NCBI RefSeq assembly: GCF_009299475.1 | Contig: NZ_WBSN01000006.1 | Coordinates: forward strand, 62,001-126,000 | Length of the DNA stretch: 64,000 bases | Source: Bifidobacterium avesanii | Lineage (GTDB): Bacteria > Actinomycetota > Actinomycetes > Actinomycetales > Bifidobacteriaceae | Direction: 5' to 3' | In this document: positions 52,330 through 64,000 of the stretch, one piece after another | How the letters are laid out: each line of letters begins with the position of its first letter | How positions within the stretch are numbered: the first letter of the stretch is position 1 | The notes under the pieces: model-generated | Seen by the model: the letters and a program-made list of their open reading frames with translations, nothing else | Told to the model about the DNA's origin: nothing | The model's database searches: none | Position numbers and translations under genes: made by a program

Positions 52330-53352
52330 ATGAACGATATGACCGAGGAACAGGAACATGCCGGCACGGACGCCGGCGGGAAAGTGACGATCCGCGACGT
52401 GGCGAAGCTGGCGGGCGTGTCGCCGTCCACCGTGTCGCGCGCGTTCGCCAAGCCGGACCGCGTGAGCGCGGCGACGACCAAGCGCATCTTCGAGGCGGCC
52501 GACCAACTGGGCTATCATGCGGCGCCCGTGGAGACCGTGCCGAGCCGCGGGCAGCGCGGGCTCATCGCCATCATCGTGCCGGACATCGCCAACGAATTCT
52601 TCTCCGACATCATCCGCGGCGTGGAGCGCGAGTGCGCGGCGCACGGCATGAGCCTCATCGTGTCCGAATCGCGCGAGAACGCGTCGCTGGAGCGTTCCGC
52701 GTTCGACAAGGTCGTCGCCTACGCGGACGGCGTGATCCTCACCTCGTCGCGCATGCCGGACGCCATGATCCGCAAGTGCGCGCAGTCCCGCCCGGTCGTG
52801 GTGATCAACCGTGCCATGCGCGGCGTGCACAGCGTGCTCATCGACAACGCCCCCGGCGTGCAGCAGGCCGTCGACTACCTGCGCGCGCAGGGCGTGGACG
52901 GCGTGACCTACCTCGACGGGCCCGCCACCTCGTGGTCCGTGGGCGTGCGGTGGAACACCATCGCCGCGGCCTGCAAGGCGCAGGGCATGGAGGTGCGCCG
53001 GCTCTGGCCCGGCTCGCCCACGTTCGAGGGCGGCTTCGCGTTCGCGGACAAGTACGCGCAGCATCCCACGCAGGCGGTGATCGCGCACAACGACCTCATG
53101 GCCATCGGCTTCATGGCCGCCATGCGCCGCCGCGGCAAGGAGGCGCCGCGCGACTACCAGATCATCGGGTTCGATGACGACATCGTGGCACGCGTCAGCG
53201 AGCCGACGCTCACCTCCATCCGCGTCTCGCTGCCGATCCTTGCCTCGCGCGCTGCCCGTCTGCTGTTCGCGCGCATCGCCGGCGAGCGTCAGGACGCCGA
53301 GGTGTTCAACATCCCCTCCGCGCTGGTCCTGCGCGGCAGCACCGCCCGCTGA
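52330..53352 (+). CDS. LacI-family transcriptional regulator
   Basis: The 340-residue repressor has the helix-turn-helix TIRDVAKLAGVSPSTVSRAF near residues 20–40 and a sugar-sensing domain (GLIAIIVPDIANEFFSDIIRG, YQIIGFDDD). ATG at 52330 or 52339 could be the start; no strong ribosome site decides. It closes the rhamnosidase/lipoprotein/GH28 group and probably controls it. It shares much of its core with the LacI protein at 15162, including a matching VVVINR…RGV segment. Confidence 0.9.
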   Translation: MNDMTEEQEHAGTDAGGKVTIRDVAKLAGVSPSTVSRAFAKPDRVSAATTKRIFEAADQLGYHAAPVETVPSRGQRGLIAIIVPDIANEFFSDIIRGVERECAAHGMSLIVSESRENASLERSAFDKVVAYADGVILTSSRMPDAMIRKCAQSRPVVVINRAMRGVHSVLIDNAPGVQQAVDYLRAQGVDGVTYLDGPATSWSVGVRWNTIAAACKAQGMEVRRLWPGSPTFEGGFAFADKYAQHPTQAVIAHNDLMAIGFMAAMRRRGKEAPRDYQIIGFDDDIVARVSEPTLTSIRVSLPILASRAARLLFARIAGERQDAEVFNIPSALVLRGSTAR

Positions 53353-53386
53353 GCCGACGCTATGATTGACGGCAAGGGAGGCACTG

Positions 53387-53569
53387 ATGATGACGGGATT
53401 TGAATCGCGCACCGCCGATGTGGCCGAGGTCATTCATTCCGCGCATCTGGAAGGCGGCGACGTCACCCAGGCTTTTCGGGATGACGCACGCGACTACGTT
53501 GACGGGAACATCGACGTGCGCGAATTGCTCGACCGTACGCGTCGGCGTTACGGATTGGGCGTCGCATGA
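53387..53569 (+). CDS. VbhA-type antitoxin of the Fic toxin
   Basis: The 60-residue protein contains S18-AHLEG-23, matching the (S/T)xxxE(G/N) inhibitory motif of class I Fic antitoxins, whose glutamate blocks ATP binding in the toxin. The end DVRELLDRTRRRYG fits the VbhA family. AAGGGAGG precedes two adjacent ATGs (53387, 53390). The stop overlaps the toxin start by 4 bases, giving coupled synthesis. Confidence 0.8.
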   Translation: MMTGFESRTADVAEVIHSAHLEGGDVTQAFRDDARDYVDGNIDVRELLDRTRRRYGLGVA

Positions 53570-54312
53570 TCGAATTGCCCGCGGCCTTTGACCCGTACCT
53601 GATTCCCGGCACCAATGTCCTGTGCAATCTGGTCGGCGCCGCGACGAGCGAGGATCTGGAGGCGGCGGAAAACGACCTCGTGTCCGCCAGGGCCTTGGAA
53701 TTGCGGGCGGATCCGCCTCGGGCCAAGGGCACGTTGGAACAGCTGCAGTGGATTCATCATCAGCTGTTTCAGGACGTCTATGACTGGGCCGGCCAAATCA
53801 GGACCGTGGACATCGCCAAAGGAACCGGGCAGGTGTTCCAGCCGTTGGAGGTCTTCGCCATGGGCGTGCGGTATTCCGAGCGTACGCTCAAGGATGACCA
53901 TCTGCTGCGCGGAATGGATAGAAAAACGTTCGTGGATCGTCTTGCCGCCAATTATGACAATTTCAATATCCTCCACCCGTTCCGTGAAGGCAATGGACGC
54001 GCCCAACGCGCATTCTGGGATCTCATTGCGCACGACGCAGGGTGGAGACTCGATTGGAACCGAATCTCCAAGCAGGAGAATGATCGCGCGTCTCAGTCGG
54101 CGCGCGAGACGGCGGACGAATCGGCGTTGGTCGCCATGTTTTCGAAAATTGTGTGTACGCCGGAGGAGTATGCGGTGACGGCGCCGATGCGGATTGCCAC
54201 GCATCTTCACGATGCCGGGTATGTGTCTCCCGCGAATGTCTACCGTCGGCTCAGTCCAGCGCAGGTGAAGCGGGAACTCGAACGCGATATTTACCGGCGT
54301 ATGGGCGATTGA
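53566..54312 (+). CDS. fic: Fic-domain AMP-transferase toxin
   Basis: The 248-residue protein has the full Fic motif HPFREGNGRAQR (H137 to R148), which transfers AMP from ATP to target proteins. The N-terminal part (GTLEQLQWIHHQLFQDVYDWAGQIR) is the usual Fic helical core. A helical tail of about 70 residues follows. Class I toxins of this kind modify gyrase and topoisomerase IV, though the target here is not shown. The gene is noticeably less GC-rich in its second half than its neighbours, which suggests transfer. Confidence 0.9.
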   Translation: MIELPAAFDPYLIPGTNVLCNLVGAATSEDLEAAENDLVSARALELRADPPRAKGTLEQLQWIHHQLFQDVYDWAGQIRTVDIAKGTGQVFQPLEVFAMGVRYSERTLKDDHLLRGMDRKTFVDRLAANYDNFNILHPFREGNGRAQRAFWDLIAHDAGWRLDWNRISKQENDRASQSARETADESALVAMFSKIVCTPEEYAVTAPMRIATHLHDAGYVSPANVYRRLSPAQVKRELERDIYRRMGD

Positions 54313-54538
54313 CGGTTTTGGGGAAAGCTGGTGATGGCGGATTGACGGGCGCCTCGTCCACATCACGTGCGCGTGGCGGTGCACAACCTTCATCGCGGCA
54401 ACCCGTATTCCACCGTCGGCGTGGACAAACGCCAATCCACTTCCTCCCGCGGTGCATAACCGCGCGGGTGTACGCTGAAGGCGGTGCGCAAGCGGGCCGC
54501 GACGCATCGGCCGGGCCCGGGGATGGGGGATAAGTCGC

Positions 54539-54805
54539 ATGAGGCACGCAAGGCTGTGGAAAAAGGTCAGCGCGTGGATGTTCGTCGTGGCGGCCGTGGC
54601 GGGCGTGGTACTGCTCGCCGGCATGCCGTTCATGTGGTGGTGGTTCTCCCGCGGCGAGCTCATGGGCATCTATCTGGGCTACGCGGTCTACTGTGCGATC
54701 GCCTATTATGTGTATGCGACGGCCAAGGTGGCCGCGGGCGACGCGGCGATCGAATCAAGCCACCGGTACGGCGACAGCCGCGGCATCTGGGACTACAAGC
54801 GGTAG
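54539..54805 (+). CDS. Small two-helix membrane protein
   Basis: The 88-residue protein starts MRHARLWKKVSAW, then has two membrane helices (residues 13–33 and 41–62), and ends with a polar tail. I do not recognise it. It resembles the next small protein in spacing of the helices and the Trp/Lys start, so they look like tandem paralogues. The 226 bases upstream hold nothing clear. Confidence 0.6.
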   Translation: MRHARLWKKVSAWMFVVAAVAGVVLLAGMPFMWWWFSRGELMGIYLGYAVYCAIAYYVYATAKVAAGDAAIESSHRYGDSRGIWDYKR

Positions 54806-54891
54806 CGCGGCGAGACGGCACGGCTCCAGCGGCCCCAACGTAACACGGCACGGCGCGGCCAACGCATCCCGATACGGAAAGGACACGGTAC

Positions 54892-55140
54892 ATGCACGAT
54901 CACGTCTGGTGGCGGAAAATCAGCAACCGTCTGCTCATCGCGGCGGGCGTATGGGGCGTGCTCATGATCACCATGGGCGTGTTCCTGCTGCGGTTCGCGT
55001 GGCTGCGGCCGGCGCTCGTCGTGCTGTTCGCGCTTTACGTGGTGTTCTTCTTCGTCTCCTACGGCGTGTATCTCAACGCCCGCCGGCTTGAGCGCAGGGC
55101 CATGCGCAGGCCGGACTTCGGCCCCGAATTCGAGCGGTGA
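54892..55140 (+). CDS. Small two-helix membrane protein
   Basis: The 82-residue protein starts MHDHVWWRKISNR, has membrane helices at about residues 14–34 and 38–61, and a basic tail (NARRLERRAMRR). GGAAAGGA precedes the ATG. It is a probable tandem paralogue of the gene at 54539 and lies 110 bases before lemA. Function unknown. Confidence 0.65.
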   Translation: MHDHVWWRKISNRLLIAAGVWGVLMITMGVFLLRFAWLRPALVVLFALYVVFFFVSYGVYLNARRLERRAMRRPDFGPEFER

Positions 55141-55250
55141 ATTCGAGCGTCCGTTCCGCGCGCCTCAAAGACCGCATCCGCCGTGCGTGTCACAATGGAG
55201 CCTAACGCGTCCGCGGACGGATGCCGGGCAAGCCAAGCAAAGGAGCGGAT

Positions 55251-55817
55251 ATGGGTTGGATCATCCTGATCGTCGTCGTGGTGCTGATCGTGGCGCTGGT
55301 GCTGTGGGGCATCGGCGCGTACAACGGTCTGGTGGCGCTGCGCAACCGCGTGAAGAACGGATGGGCGCAGATCGATGTGCAGCTGAAGCAGCGCGCCGAC
55401 CTGATCCCCAACCTCGTGGAGACCGTCAAGGGGTACGCCGGCCACGAGTCGCAGGTGCTCACGCAGGTGACGGCCGCCCGCGCCGGCGTGGTGGCGGCCG
55501 CGCAAAGCGGCGACGTGGCCCGGCGCATGCAGTCGGAGAATGAGCTGAGCCGCGCGCTGTTCAACCTGCAGGCCACCGCGGAGGCCTACCCGCAGCTGCA
55601 GGCGAACCAGAACTTCATGGACCTGCAGGGCCAGCTCAAGGAGCTCGAGTCGAAGATCGCCTACGCGCGCCAGTTCTACAACGACGTGGTGCTCAAGTAC
55701 AACACCCGGATCGAGACCGTCCCCACGAACATCGTCGCCGGCATGGGCCACTTCGAGCAGGCGCAGTACTTCCAAGTGGACGAGGCGGCCCGCGAGGCGC
55801 CGCAGGTGAAGTTCTGA
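55251..55817 (+). CDS. lemA: LemA family protein
   Basis: The 188-residue protein has one N-terminal membrane helix and then the LemA core: YNGLVALRNRVKNGWAQIDV followed by QLKQRADLIPNLVETVKGYA, a coiled helical bundle, and ARQFYNDVVLKYNTRIETVP. AAGGAGC precedes the ATG at 55251. It is 22 bases before a DUF2207 gene, a common pairing in actinobacteria and other groups. Its biochemical role is unknown. Confidence 0.93.
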   Translation: MGWIILIVVVVLIVALVLWGIGAYNGLVALRNRVKNGWAQIDVQLKQRADLIPNLVETVKGYAGHESQVLTQVTAARAGVVAAAQSGDVARRMQSENELSRALFNLQATAEAYPQLQANQNFMDLQGQLKELESKIAYARQFYNDVVLKYNTRIETVPTNIVAGMGHFEQAQYFQVDEAAREAPQVKF

Positions 55818-55839
55818 CCGTCCGGCCACGGGGTTGCAC

Positions 55840-58092
55840 ATGGACGGCAAACGGGCCATCTCCAGCGCCATCCGCGCGGCGCTGTTCACGGTGCTGATCC
55901 TCTCGATCGCGCTGGTCTCCGCATGGGGCGCCCGCGGCGGGTCGTCGAGCGCGGACATGACCTACCGCTCGCTCGACTACGACGTGACGGTGCAGCCGGA
56001 CGGCCGCTTCGTTGTCACGCAGCACATCGACATGCGCCTCAACAAGCGCACGGACGCCGACGACAACGTGCGACCGTGGAAGCAGCTCTACCAGCAGTAC
56101 CGCCTCGGCGCGAACCTCGCGGCCATCACGGACGTGAGCGTCACCAACGCCGCCACCGGCGAAACGTACACGCAAACCGACCCGGCCAGCCCGAGCGGCG
56201 TTGGCGATAACACGTGGAACAGCGACTACGCGAGGCACTGGTACATCGCCGACGTGACCGGCGGGGACGACGACCCGCAGCCCTACGAGCCCGACACGTC
56301 CGGCACCTCGGCGCGGACCGTGGAGATCGGCTGGAACATCCCCGTCACCAAGCAGGCGAACAGCCTCAAATTCGACGTGACCATGACCTTCACGGGCGCG
56401 GTCACCCGCCACAGCGACATCGCCTCGTTCCAATGGGAGCCCATGGGACCGGCCAATCAGGCGCCCGTCGGCAAGGTCACCGGCACCGTGCGCTTCCCGG
56501 ACGGCGTGAACGCCGGCAACTCCTGGGGCTGGCTGCACTACTCCGGCACGTCGGAAACCAAGCGCGGGGCGAACGGCGAGCTCGTCTTCACCGCGTACGA
56601 CGTGCGCCGGGGTAACCACCTCGACGTGGTGGGCGCGTTCGACGCCGGCTTCGCCCAGTCCGATTCGGCGTTCATGCGCTACGCGAACGGCTCGTACCTG
56701 TCCGCCCTGCAGGCCGACGAAGCCAGTCAGGAAACCCTGTGGCGCAGCCAGCAGCGCGTCCGCGCGCGCATCGAACTGGCCATGTGGGCGGTCCCCACGC
56801 TGATCGGCGCCGTGCTGTGCGTGGTGGCCATGGCGGGCGCCCTGCGCAGCTGGAAGCGCTCGCGGTACCACGGCGACGTGGGGTATTGGCGCGAACCGCC
56901 GGACATGAGCCCCGCCAGCGCGGCGACCATGGCCAAGCTCATGGACCTCAAGGGCGACGCGAAGGGCGGCGACCGGCGCATGAGCGCCACGGTCCTCTCG
57001 CTCGCCTCCAAGAAGGCGCTCGCCATTTACCCCGGACCGTCGAGCCTGTACCGCGGCATCGACATGAGCCGGGCGAACGCCGTGAAGCTGTCCGGCCTGA
57101 TCGGCGATGACGGCGCCCGCGCGGCCTCCGTGAGGGAGACCAACACGATCGTCATTCTGCCCGCCGCGCTGGAACCGGGCGCCGAACAGTCCCTGCGGCT
57201 GAGCCCGAGCGAGCTTGCGGCGCTGGAACTGCTCAAGGCGATCTCGCGGCGCATCGGCTCCCCGGTGTTCGACATGCGGCAGATGAAGCTCGCCTGCGAG
57301 GACTGGAAGGACGGCTACGTGCGCGTGGGGGCCTTCGACTCCGCGTGCGACGGCGAGTACGCGATGCTTGGCGCCACGCGTTCCGGCGGCGGCGCGGCCG
57401 CGACCGCCGCCGTGTTCGGCATGGTGATGGCGGTGCTGTCCGCGATCGTGTTCGTGGGGATCTCCGGCAATCTGGCGCTGTTCGCCGTGGTCAGCGTGCC
57501 GATGATGTTCGTCTCCCTGTTCGCGTTTTACTACCGCGGCCGCATAACCATCACTGACGCGGGGCAGCGGTACGCCGGGCAGGTGCTGGGCCTGTACCGC
57601 TACCTCACCGACTTCAGCGACTTCACCGACCGCGGCACCGCCGATCTGGTGCTGTGGGACCGCTATCTGGTGTACGCCACGGCGTTCGGCATCGCAGACC
57701 GCGCGCTCGTCGAACTCGCCAAGGCGTACCCCGAGGTCATGGATCCGGACTGGCTGGACGACAACGCGTCCGGGTCGCTGCTGTACTGGAACTACCGTTC
57801 GCGCGCATGGCGCGGCGCATCCTACGGCTCGGCGGCGGGATCGGCTGCGGGCTCCGGCGGCATGGCCGGCCCGCTCGAGGGGCCGTCCGCGTTCTCCGGC
57901 GACTTCGGCAGCATCGGCACGCAGCTCGACGCCGGCTTCGCGGACATCGGCTCCACCATCCAGGCCGCCGCGCCCTCGTCCTCGTCGTCGGGTGGCTCGG
58001 GCGGATTCGGCGGCTCCGGGGGATCGTTCTCCGGCGGCGGGTTCGGCGGCTCGTCGGGCGGCTCCGGCGGCGGCTCCTTCGGCGGCCGGTGA
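55840..58092 (+). CDS. DUF2207 membrane protein with Gly/Ser-rich tail
   Basis: The 750-residue protein begins with a signal-anchor helix. An extracytoplasmic DUF2207 beta domain (YRSLDYDVTVQPDGRFVVTQ, WNIPVTKQANSL) extends to about residue 300, followed by a helix near residues 310–335, a cytoplasmic part, and a helix pair near residues 525–570. It ends in a Gly/Ser-rich tail (GSGGSFSGGGFGG). This is the usual partner of LemA, lying 22 bases downstream of it. ATG at 55840 is preferred over an in-frame TTG two codons upstream. Function unknown; envelope-associated. Confidence 0.85.
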   Translation: MDGKRAISSAIRAALFTVLILSIALVSAWGARGGSSSADMTYRSLDYDVTVQPDGRFVVTQHIDMRLNKRTDADDNVRPWKQLYQQYRLGANLAAITDVSVTNAATGETYTQTDPASPSGVGDNTWNSDYARHWYIADVTGGDDDPQPYEPDTSGTSARTVEIGWNIPVTKQANSLKFDVTMTFTGAVTRHSDIASFQWEPMGPANQAPVGKVTGTVRFPDGVNAGNSWGWLHYSGTSETKRGANGELVFTAYDVRRGNHLDVVGAFDAGFAQSDSAFMRYANGSYLSALQADEASQETLWRSQQRVRARIELAMWAVPTLIGAVLCVVAMAGALRSWKRSRYHGDVGYWREPPDMSPASAATMAKLMDLKGDAKGGDRRMSATVLSLASKKALAIYPGPSSLYRGIDMSRANAVKLSGLIGDDGARAASVRETNTIVILPAALEPGAEQSLRLSPSELAALELLKAISRRIGSPVFDMRQMKLACEDWKDGYVRVGAFDSACDGEYAMLGATRSGGGAAATAAVFGMVMAVLSAIVFVGISGNLALFAVVSVPMMFVSLFAFYYRGRITITDAGQRYAGQVLGLYRYLTDFSDFTDRGTADLVLWDRYLVYATAFGIADRALVELAKAYPEVMDPDWLDDNASGSLLYWNYRSRAWRGASYGSAAGSAAGSGGMAGPLEGPSAFSGDFGSIGTQLDAGFADIGSTIQAAAPSSSSSGGSGGFGGSGGSFSGGGFGGSSGGSGGGSFGGR

Positions 58093-58103
58093 CGCAAACA
58101 AAA

Positions 58104-58234
58104 GCCCCGTTCGGTCCAATCTGCACACTCTCGGAGGCAGATTGGACCGAACGGGGCGAAAATCACGTCTCGGACCGGCCGATTATGCGGCAATCGGTCC
58201 AACCTGCGCGCAAGGGGGCACAGATTGGACCGAT
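58104..58234. terminator. Two family I palindromes between DUF2207 and nrdF
   Basis: Arms 58104–58124 (GCCCCGTTCGGTCCAATCTGC) and 58137–58157 pair perfectly over 21 bp. A second stem, 58193–58206 with 58221–58234, repeats the ATCGGTCCAAYCTG arm. A-rich and T-rich ends of the first suit bidirectional termination of convergent genes. The arms match the palindrome at 12568. Confidence 0.85.
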
Positions 58235-58238
58235 CGCG

Positions 58239-62288
<4,050 letters not shown>

Positions 62289-62292
<4 letters not shown>

Positions 62293-62555
62293 GCGGCGAC
62301 GGAGGCGGTCGCGGCGGGCTGGGCGGCGGCCTGCTTGGCCAGCGCGCGCAGCAGGTCGGGGCGGTAACCGGTCCACGACGCGTCGGGCGTGATCACCACG
62401 GGCGCCTGACGGAAGCCGGCGGCCTGCAGCTGCGCGAGGGTCTCCGGGTTCTGCTCGAGGTCGACGGTCTCGAACGGGAGGCCGAGCTTGTTGAGCTGGC
62501 GCTTGGTGGCGTCGCACTGCGGGCAGTGAGGCTTGGTGAACACGGTGATGGTCAT
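62289..62555 (-). CDS. nrdH: Glutaredoxin-like NrdH
   Basis: The 88-residue redoxin has the NrdH active site C11-P-Q-C14 and the thioredoxin-reductase-binding type segment near [12 protein letters not shown]. It passes electrons to NrdE. AAGGGAGCG precedes the ATG. It is the first gene of nrdHIEF and is followed at once by nrdI. Confidence 0.96.
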
Positions 62556-62582
62556 AACGCTCCCTTCGCTGAAGTCTGGATA

Positions 62583-62629
62583 TAGATTACATGCGTGTGA
62601 TTTGCCGTCAAGAACACTAACTGTCGTGT
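62583..62629 (-). promoter_or_regulatory. nrd promoter with tandem NrdR-like boxes
   Basis: On the minus strand, TTGACG (62611–62606) and TAATCT (62589–62584) are 16 bases apart. ACACTAACTGTCGTGT at 62614–62629 has the ACAC–N8–GTGT form of an NrdR box. TAGATTACATGCGTGT at 62583–62598 is a weaker second box, exactly 31 bases away, the known spacing of paired NrdR sites, and covers the −10. Confidence 0.65.
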
Positions 62630-62810
62630 CGCGTTTCATGAACCGGCACTAGATGTAGTGATTCCTTGCGATCATGCGGATTGCGGGGCGTGAATGCGCC
62701 CGCAGTGTGGCGCTGGTCACATTGGCGGCCCGGCGCGTCGCGGTCCGGTCATGCTCATGCGCGAAGATGGACGCGGAATCAGGCAGGGCAAACGCACGAA
62801 GGAGACGCAT

Positions 62811-63677
62811 ATGACGCTGTACCGCAACATCGGGCCTTTCCGCACCACCGCCGTCGGGCTCGGCGAGATGGGGCTGACCATCGAGGGCTACCCGAGCCAC
62901 GAGACGGCGCTTGAAACCATCCACGCCGGACTTGACGCCGGATGCCGCATGATCGACACCGCATGGGCCTACTACGCCCCCGGCGAGGAGGAGCAGACCG
63001 GCGAGAAGCTCACCCGAGAGGCGCTGGAGAGCTGGCACGGCCCGCGCGACGAGGTGCTCGTGGCCACTAAGGTGGGGCTGCGCCGCGACTTCGACGAGGC
63101 CGGCAAGCCGATCTGGCCGCGCGACGGCAAGCCCGAGCACCTCATCGCATACGGCAAGCAGTCCGCCCTCGCGCTCGGCGTGGACGCGATCGACCTGCTG
63201 TACATGCACCGCCACGACCCGGAGGTGCCCTACGGCGAATCCATCGAGGCGATCCGCGAACTGCTCGATCAGGGCGTGGCCCGCTACGCCGGCGTCTCCA
63301 ACGTGACGATCGAGCAGCTGGACATCGCCCGCGGCATTCTGGGCGACCGTCTGATCGCCGTGCAGAACCAGTTCTCGCCGGTCCACACGGAGACCCGCGA
63401 CGTGCTCGACTATTGCGCCAAGCTGGGCCTCGCGTTCGTGTGCTGGAGCCCGCTCGGCGGTTTCCGCCACCCGTACGACGAGCACCTGTTCGACCCGTTC
63501 CGCGAGGTGGCGGCGGCGCGCGGCGTGAGTCACCAGCAGGTCACCCTCGCCTGGGAGCTCGCGCAGGGCGACCACATGTTCGTGATCCCCGGCTGCCATC
63601 GCCCCGCCACCTTCCTCGACTCGTTCAAGGCCGGCGACCTCGCGCTCACGCCCGACGAGCTCGCCAAGCTCGGCTGA
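62811..63677 (+). CDS. Aldo/keto reductase
   Basis: The 288-residue TIM-barrel oxidoreductase has the AKR tetrad: D and Y in MIDTAWAYYAPGEEE, K in VLVATKVG, H in LLYMHRHDPEVPY. GVSNVTIEQL and a VQNQFSPV strand follow, as in the family. It would reduce an aldehyde or ketone with NADPH; the substrate is unknown. GAAGGAGA precedes the ATG at 62811, whereas the in-frame upstream extension has none. Confidence 0.92.
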   Translation: MTLYRNIGPFRTTAVGLGEMGLTIEGYPSHETALETIHAGLDAGCRMIDTAWAYYAPGEEEQTGEKLTREALESWHGPRDEVLVATKVGLRRDFDEAGKPIWPRDGKPEHLIAYGKQSALALGVDAIDLLYMHRHDPEVPYGESIEAIRELLDQGVARYAGVSNVTIEQLDIARGILGDRLIAVQNQFSPVHTETRDVLDYCAKLGLAFVCWSPLGGFRHPYDEHLFDPFREVAAARGVSHQQVTLAWELAQGDHMFVIPGCHRPATFLDSFKAGDLALTPDELAKLG

Positions 63678-63683
63678 GGCCGG

Positions 63684-64000
63684 CTACAGGGCGGCCACGT
63701 CGCCGCGGCGCCTGGCCCTCGCCCGGCACAGCCGCCACAGCATCGCGGCCGCGACGGCCCACGCCGCGCCGACGGACAGCCCCACGGCCATGTCGGAGAC
63801 GGCGTCCCGCACGGCCCTCGCGGACAGCGCGCGGGACGCATCGGTCATCCACGTGACCGGCAATGCGCGCGCCAGCGTGGCGATTGGTCCGGGGAACACG
63901 TCGACCGGGGCCACCACGCCGCCCAACAGCGGCAGCGCATAGCCCACCAGATTGGCCGGCATCAGCGCGTCGGCGCACACGAGGCTCGCCGCCGCGGTCG
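63684..64000 (-). CDS. C-terminal part of an ABC-2-type permease
   Basis: The frame stays open to the window edge, so the gene begins beyond base 64000. About 105 residues are visible. They include NLVGYALPLLGGVVAPVDVF, the loop PGPIATLARALPVTWMTDAS and a last membrane helix, followed by a basic end. The LGGVVxPxxxxPxxxxxxxxxxPxTxxxxxxR pattern is typical of ABC-2 exporters for drugs or polymers. The ATPase gene is not visible. Confidence 0.75.
   Translation of the reverse strand, partial: TAAASLVCADALMPANLVGYALPLLGGVVAPVDVFPGPIATLARALPVTWMTDASRALSARAVRDAVSDMAVGLSVGAAWAVAAAMLWRLCRARARRRGDVAAL

Overview
The window is a high-GC, gene-dense actinobacterial chromosome segment that fits Bifidobacterium or a close relative. 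The supports are a CIRCE-controlled groES, tandem NrdR-like boxes before nrdHIEF, a tRNA-Tyr/Thr/Met–rpmG–murB block, a rimJ–glpR/sepX-type gene pair, an adnA–adnB helicase-nuclease pair, and several LacI-type sugar regulators. I cannot name the species. No prophage, insertion sequence with a transposase, CRISPR array or rRNA is visible.

Layout. 1–12422: the end of a membrane protein, a zinc-ribbon membrane protein, adnAB, an acetyltransferase and an MFS carrier. 12658–16154: a GH2 glycosidase divergent from its probable LacI regulator. 16198–18625: rimJ, a GlpR/SepX-like division protein and groES. 18958–26209: sugar-acid catabolism, comprising an SDR, a lactonase-like amidohydrolase, a probable two-domain RhaM-like protein, an AraC regulator, a GH105-type hydrolase, and DhuD and DhuI for 4,5-unsaturated uronates. 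26451–31846: MoxR and a DUF58–transglutaminase fusion. 31865–36098: a PLP Cys/Met-metabolism enzyme, a GntR regulator and an Ldh2/Mdh2-type dehydrogenase. 36284–41014: GH105, a CE12-type esterase and GH28. 41386–43203: tRNAs, rpmG and murB. 43326–53352: UxaB, an ABC sugar-binding lipoprotein gene broken by a stop, GH78 rhamnosidase, an intact paralogous lipoprotein, a second GH28 and a LacI regulator. 53387–58092: a Fic toxin–antitoxin pair, two small membrane paralogues, LemA and DUF2207. 58239–62555: nrdHIEF on the minus strand. 62811–64000: an aldo/keto reductase and the end of an ABC-2 permease.

How it works together. GH78, two GH105-type hydrolases, two GH28 and a CE12-type esterase make a set suited to dismantling rhamnogalacturonan/pectin oligosaccharides. 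None of these enzymes has a visible signal peptide, so oligomers are probably imported through the lipoproteins, with permeases encoded elsewhere, and cut in the cytoplasm. Unsaturated uronate would flow through DhuI and DhuD toward 2-keto-3-deoxygluconate, and tagaturonate through UxaB. Rhamnose might be oxidised by the SDR/amidohydrolase/RhaM-like set. A shared 30-bp motif (23131 and 37681) ties the two GH105 loci to one regulator, probably the AraC protein.

The most unusual non-coding feature is the density of long intergenic palindromes in at least four sequence families. They sit at convergent gene ends, directly after the stop codons of the two SDR genes, and in gene-free stretches.
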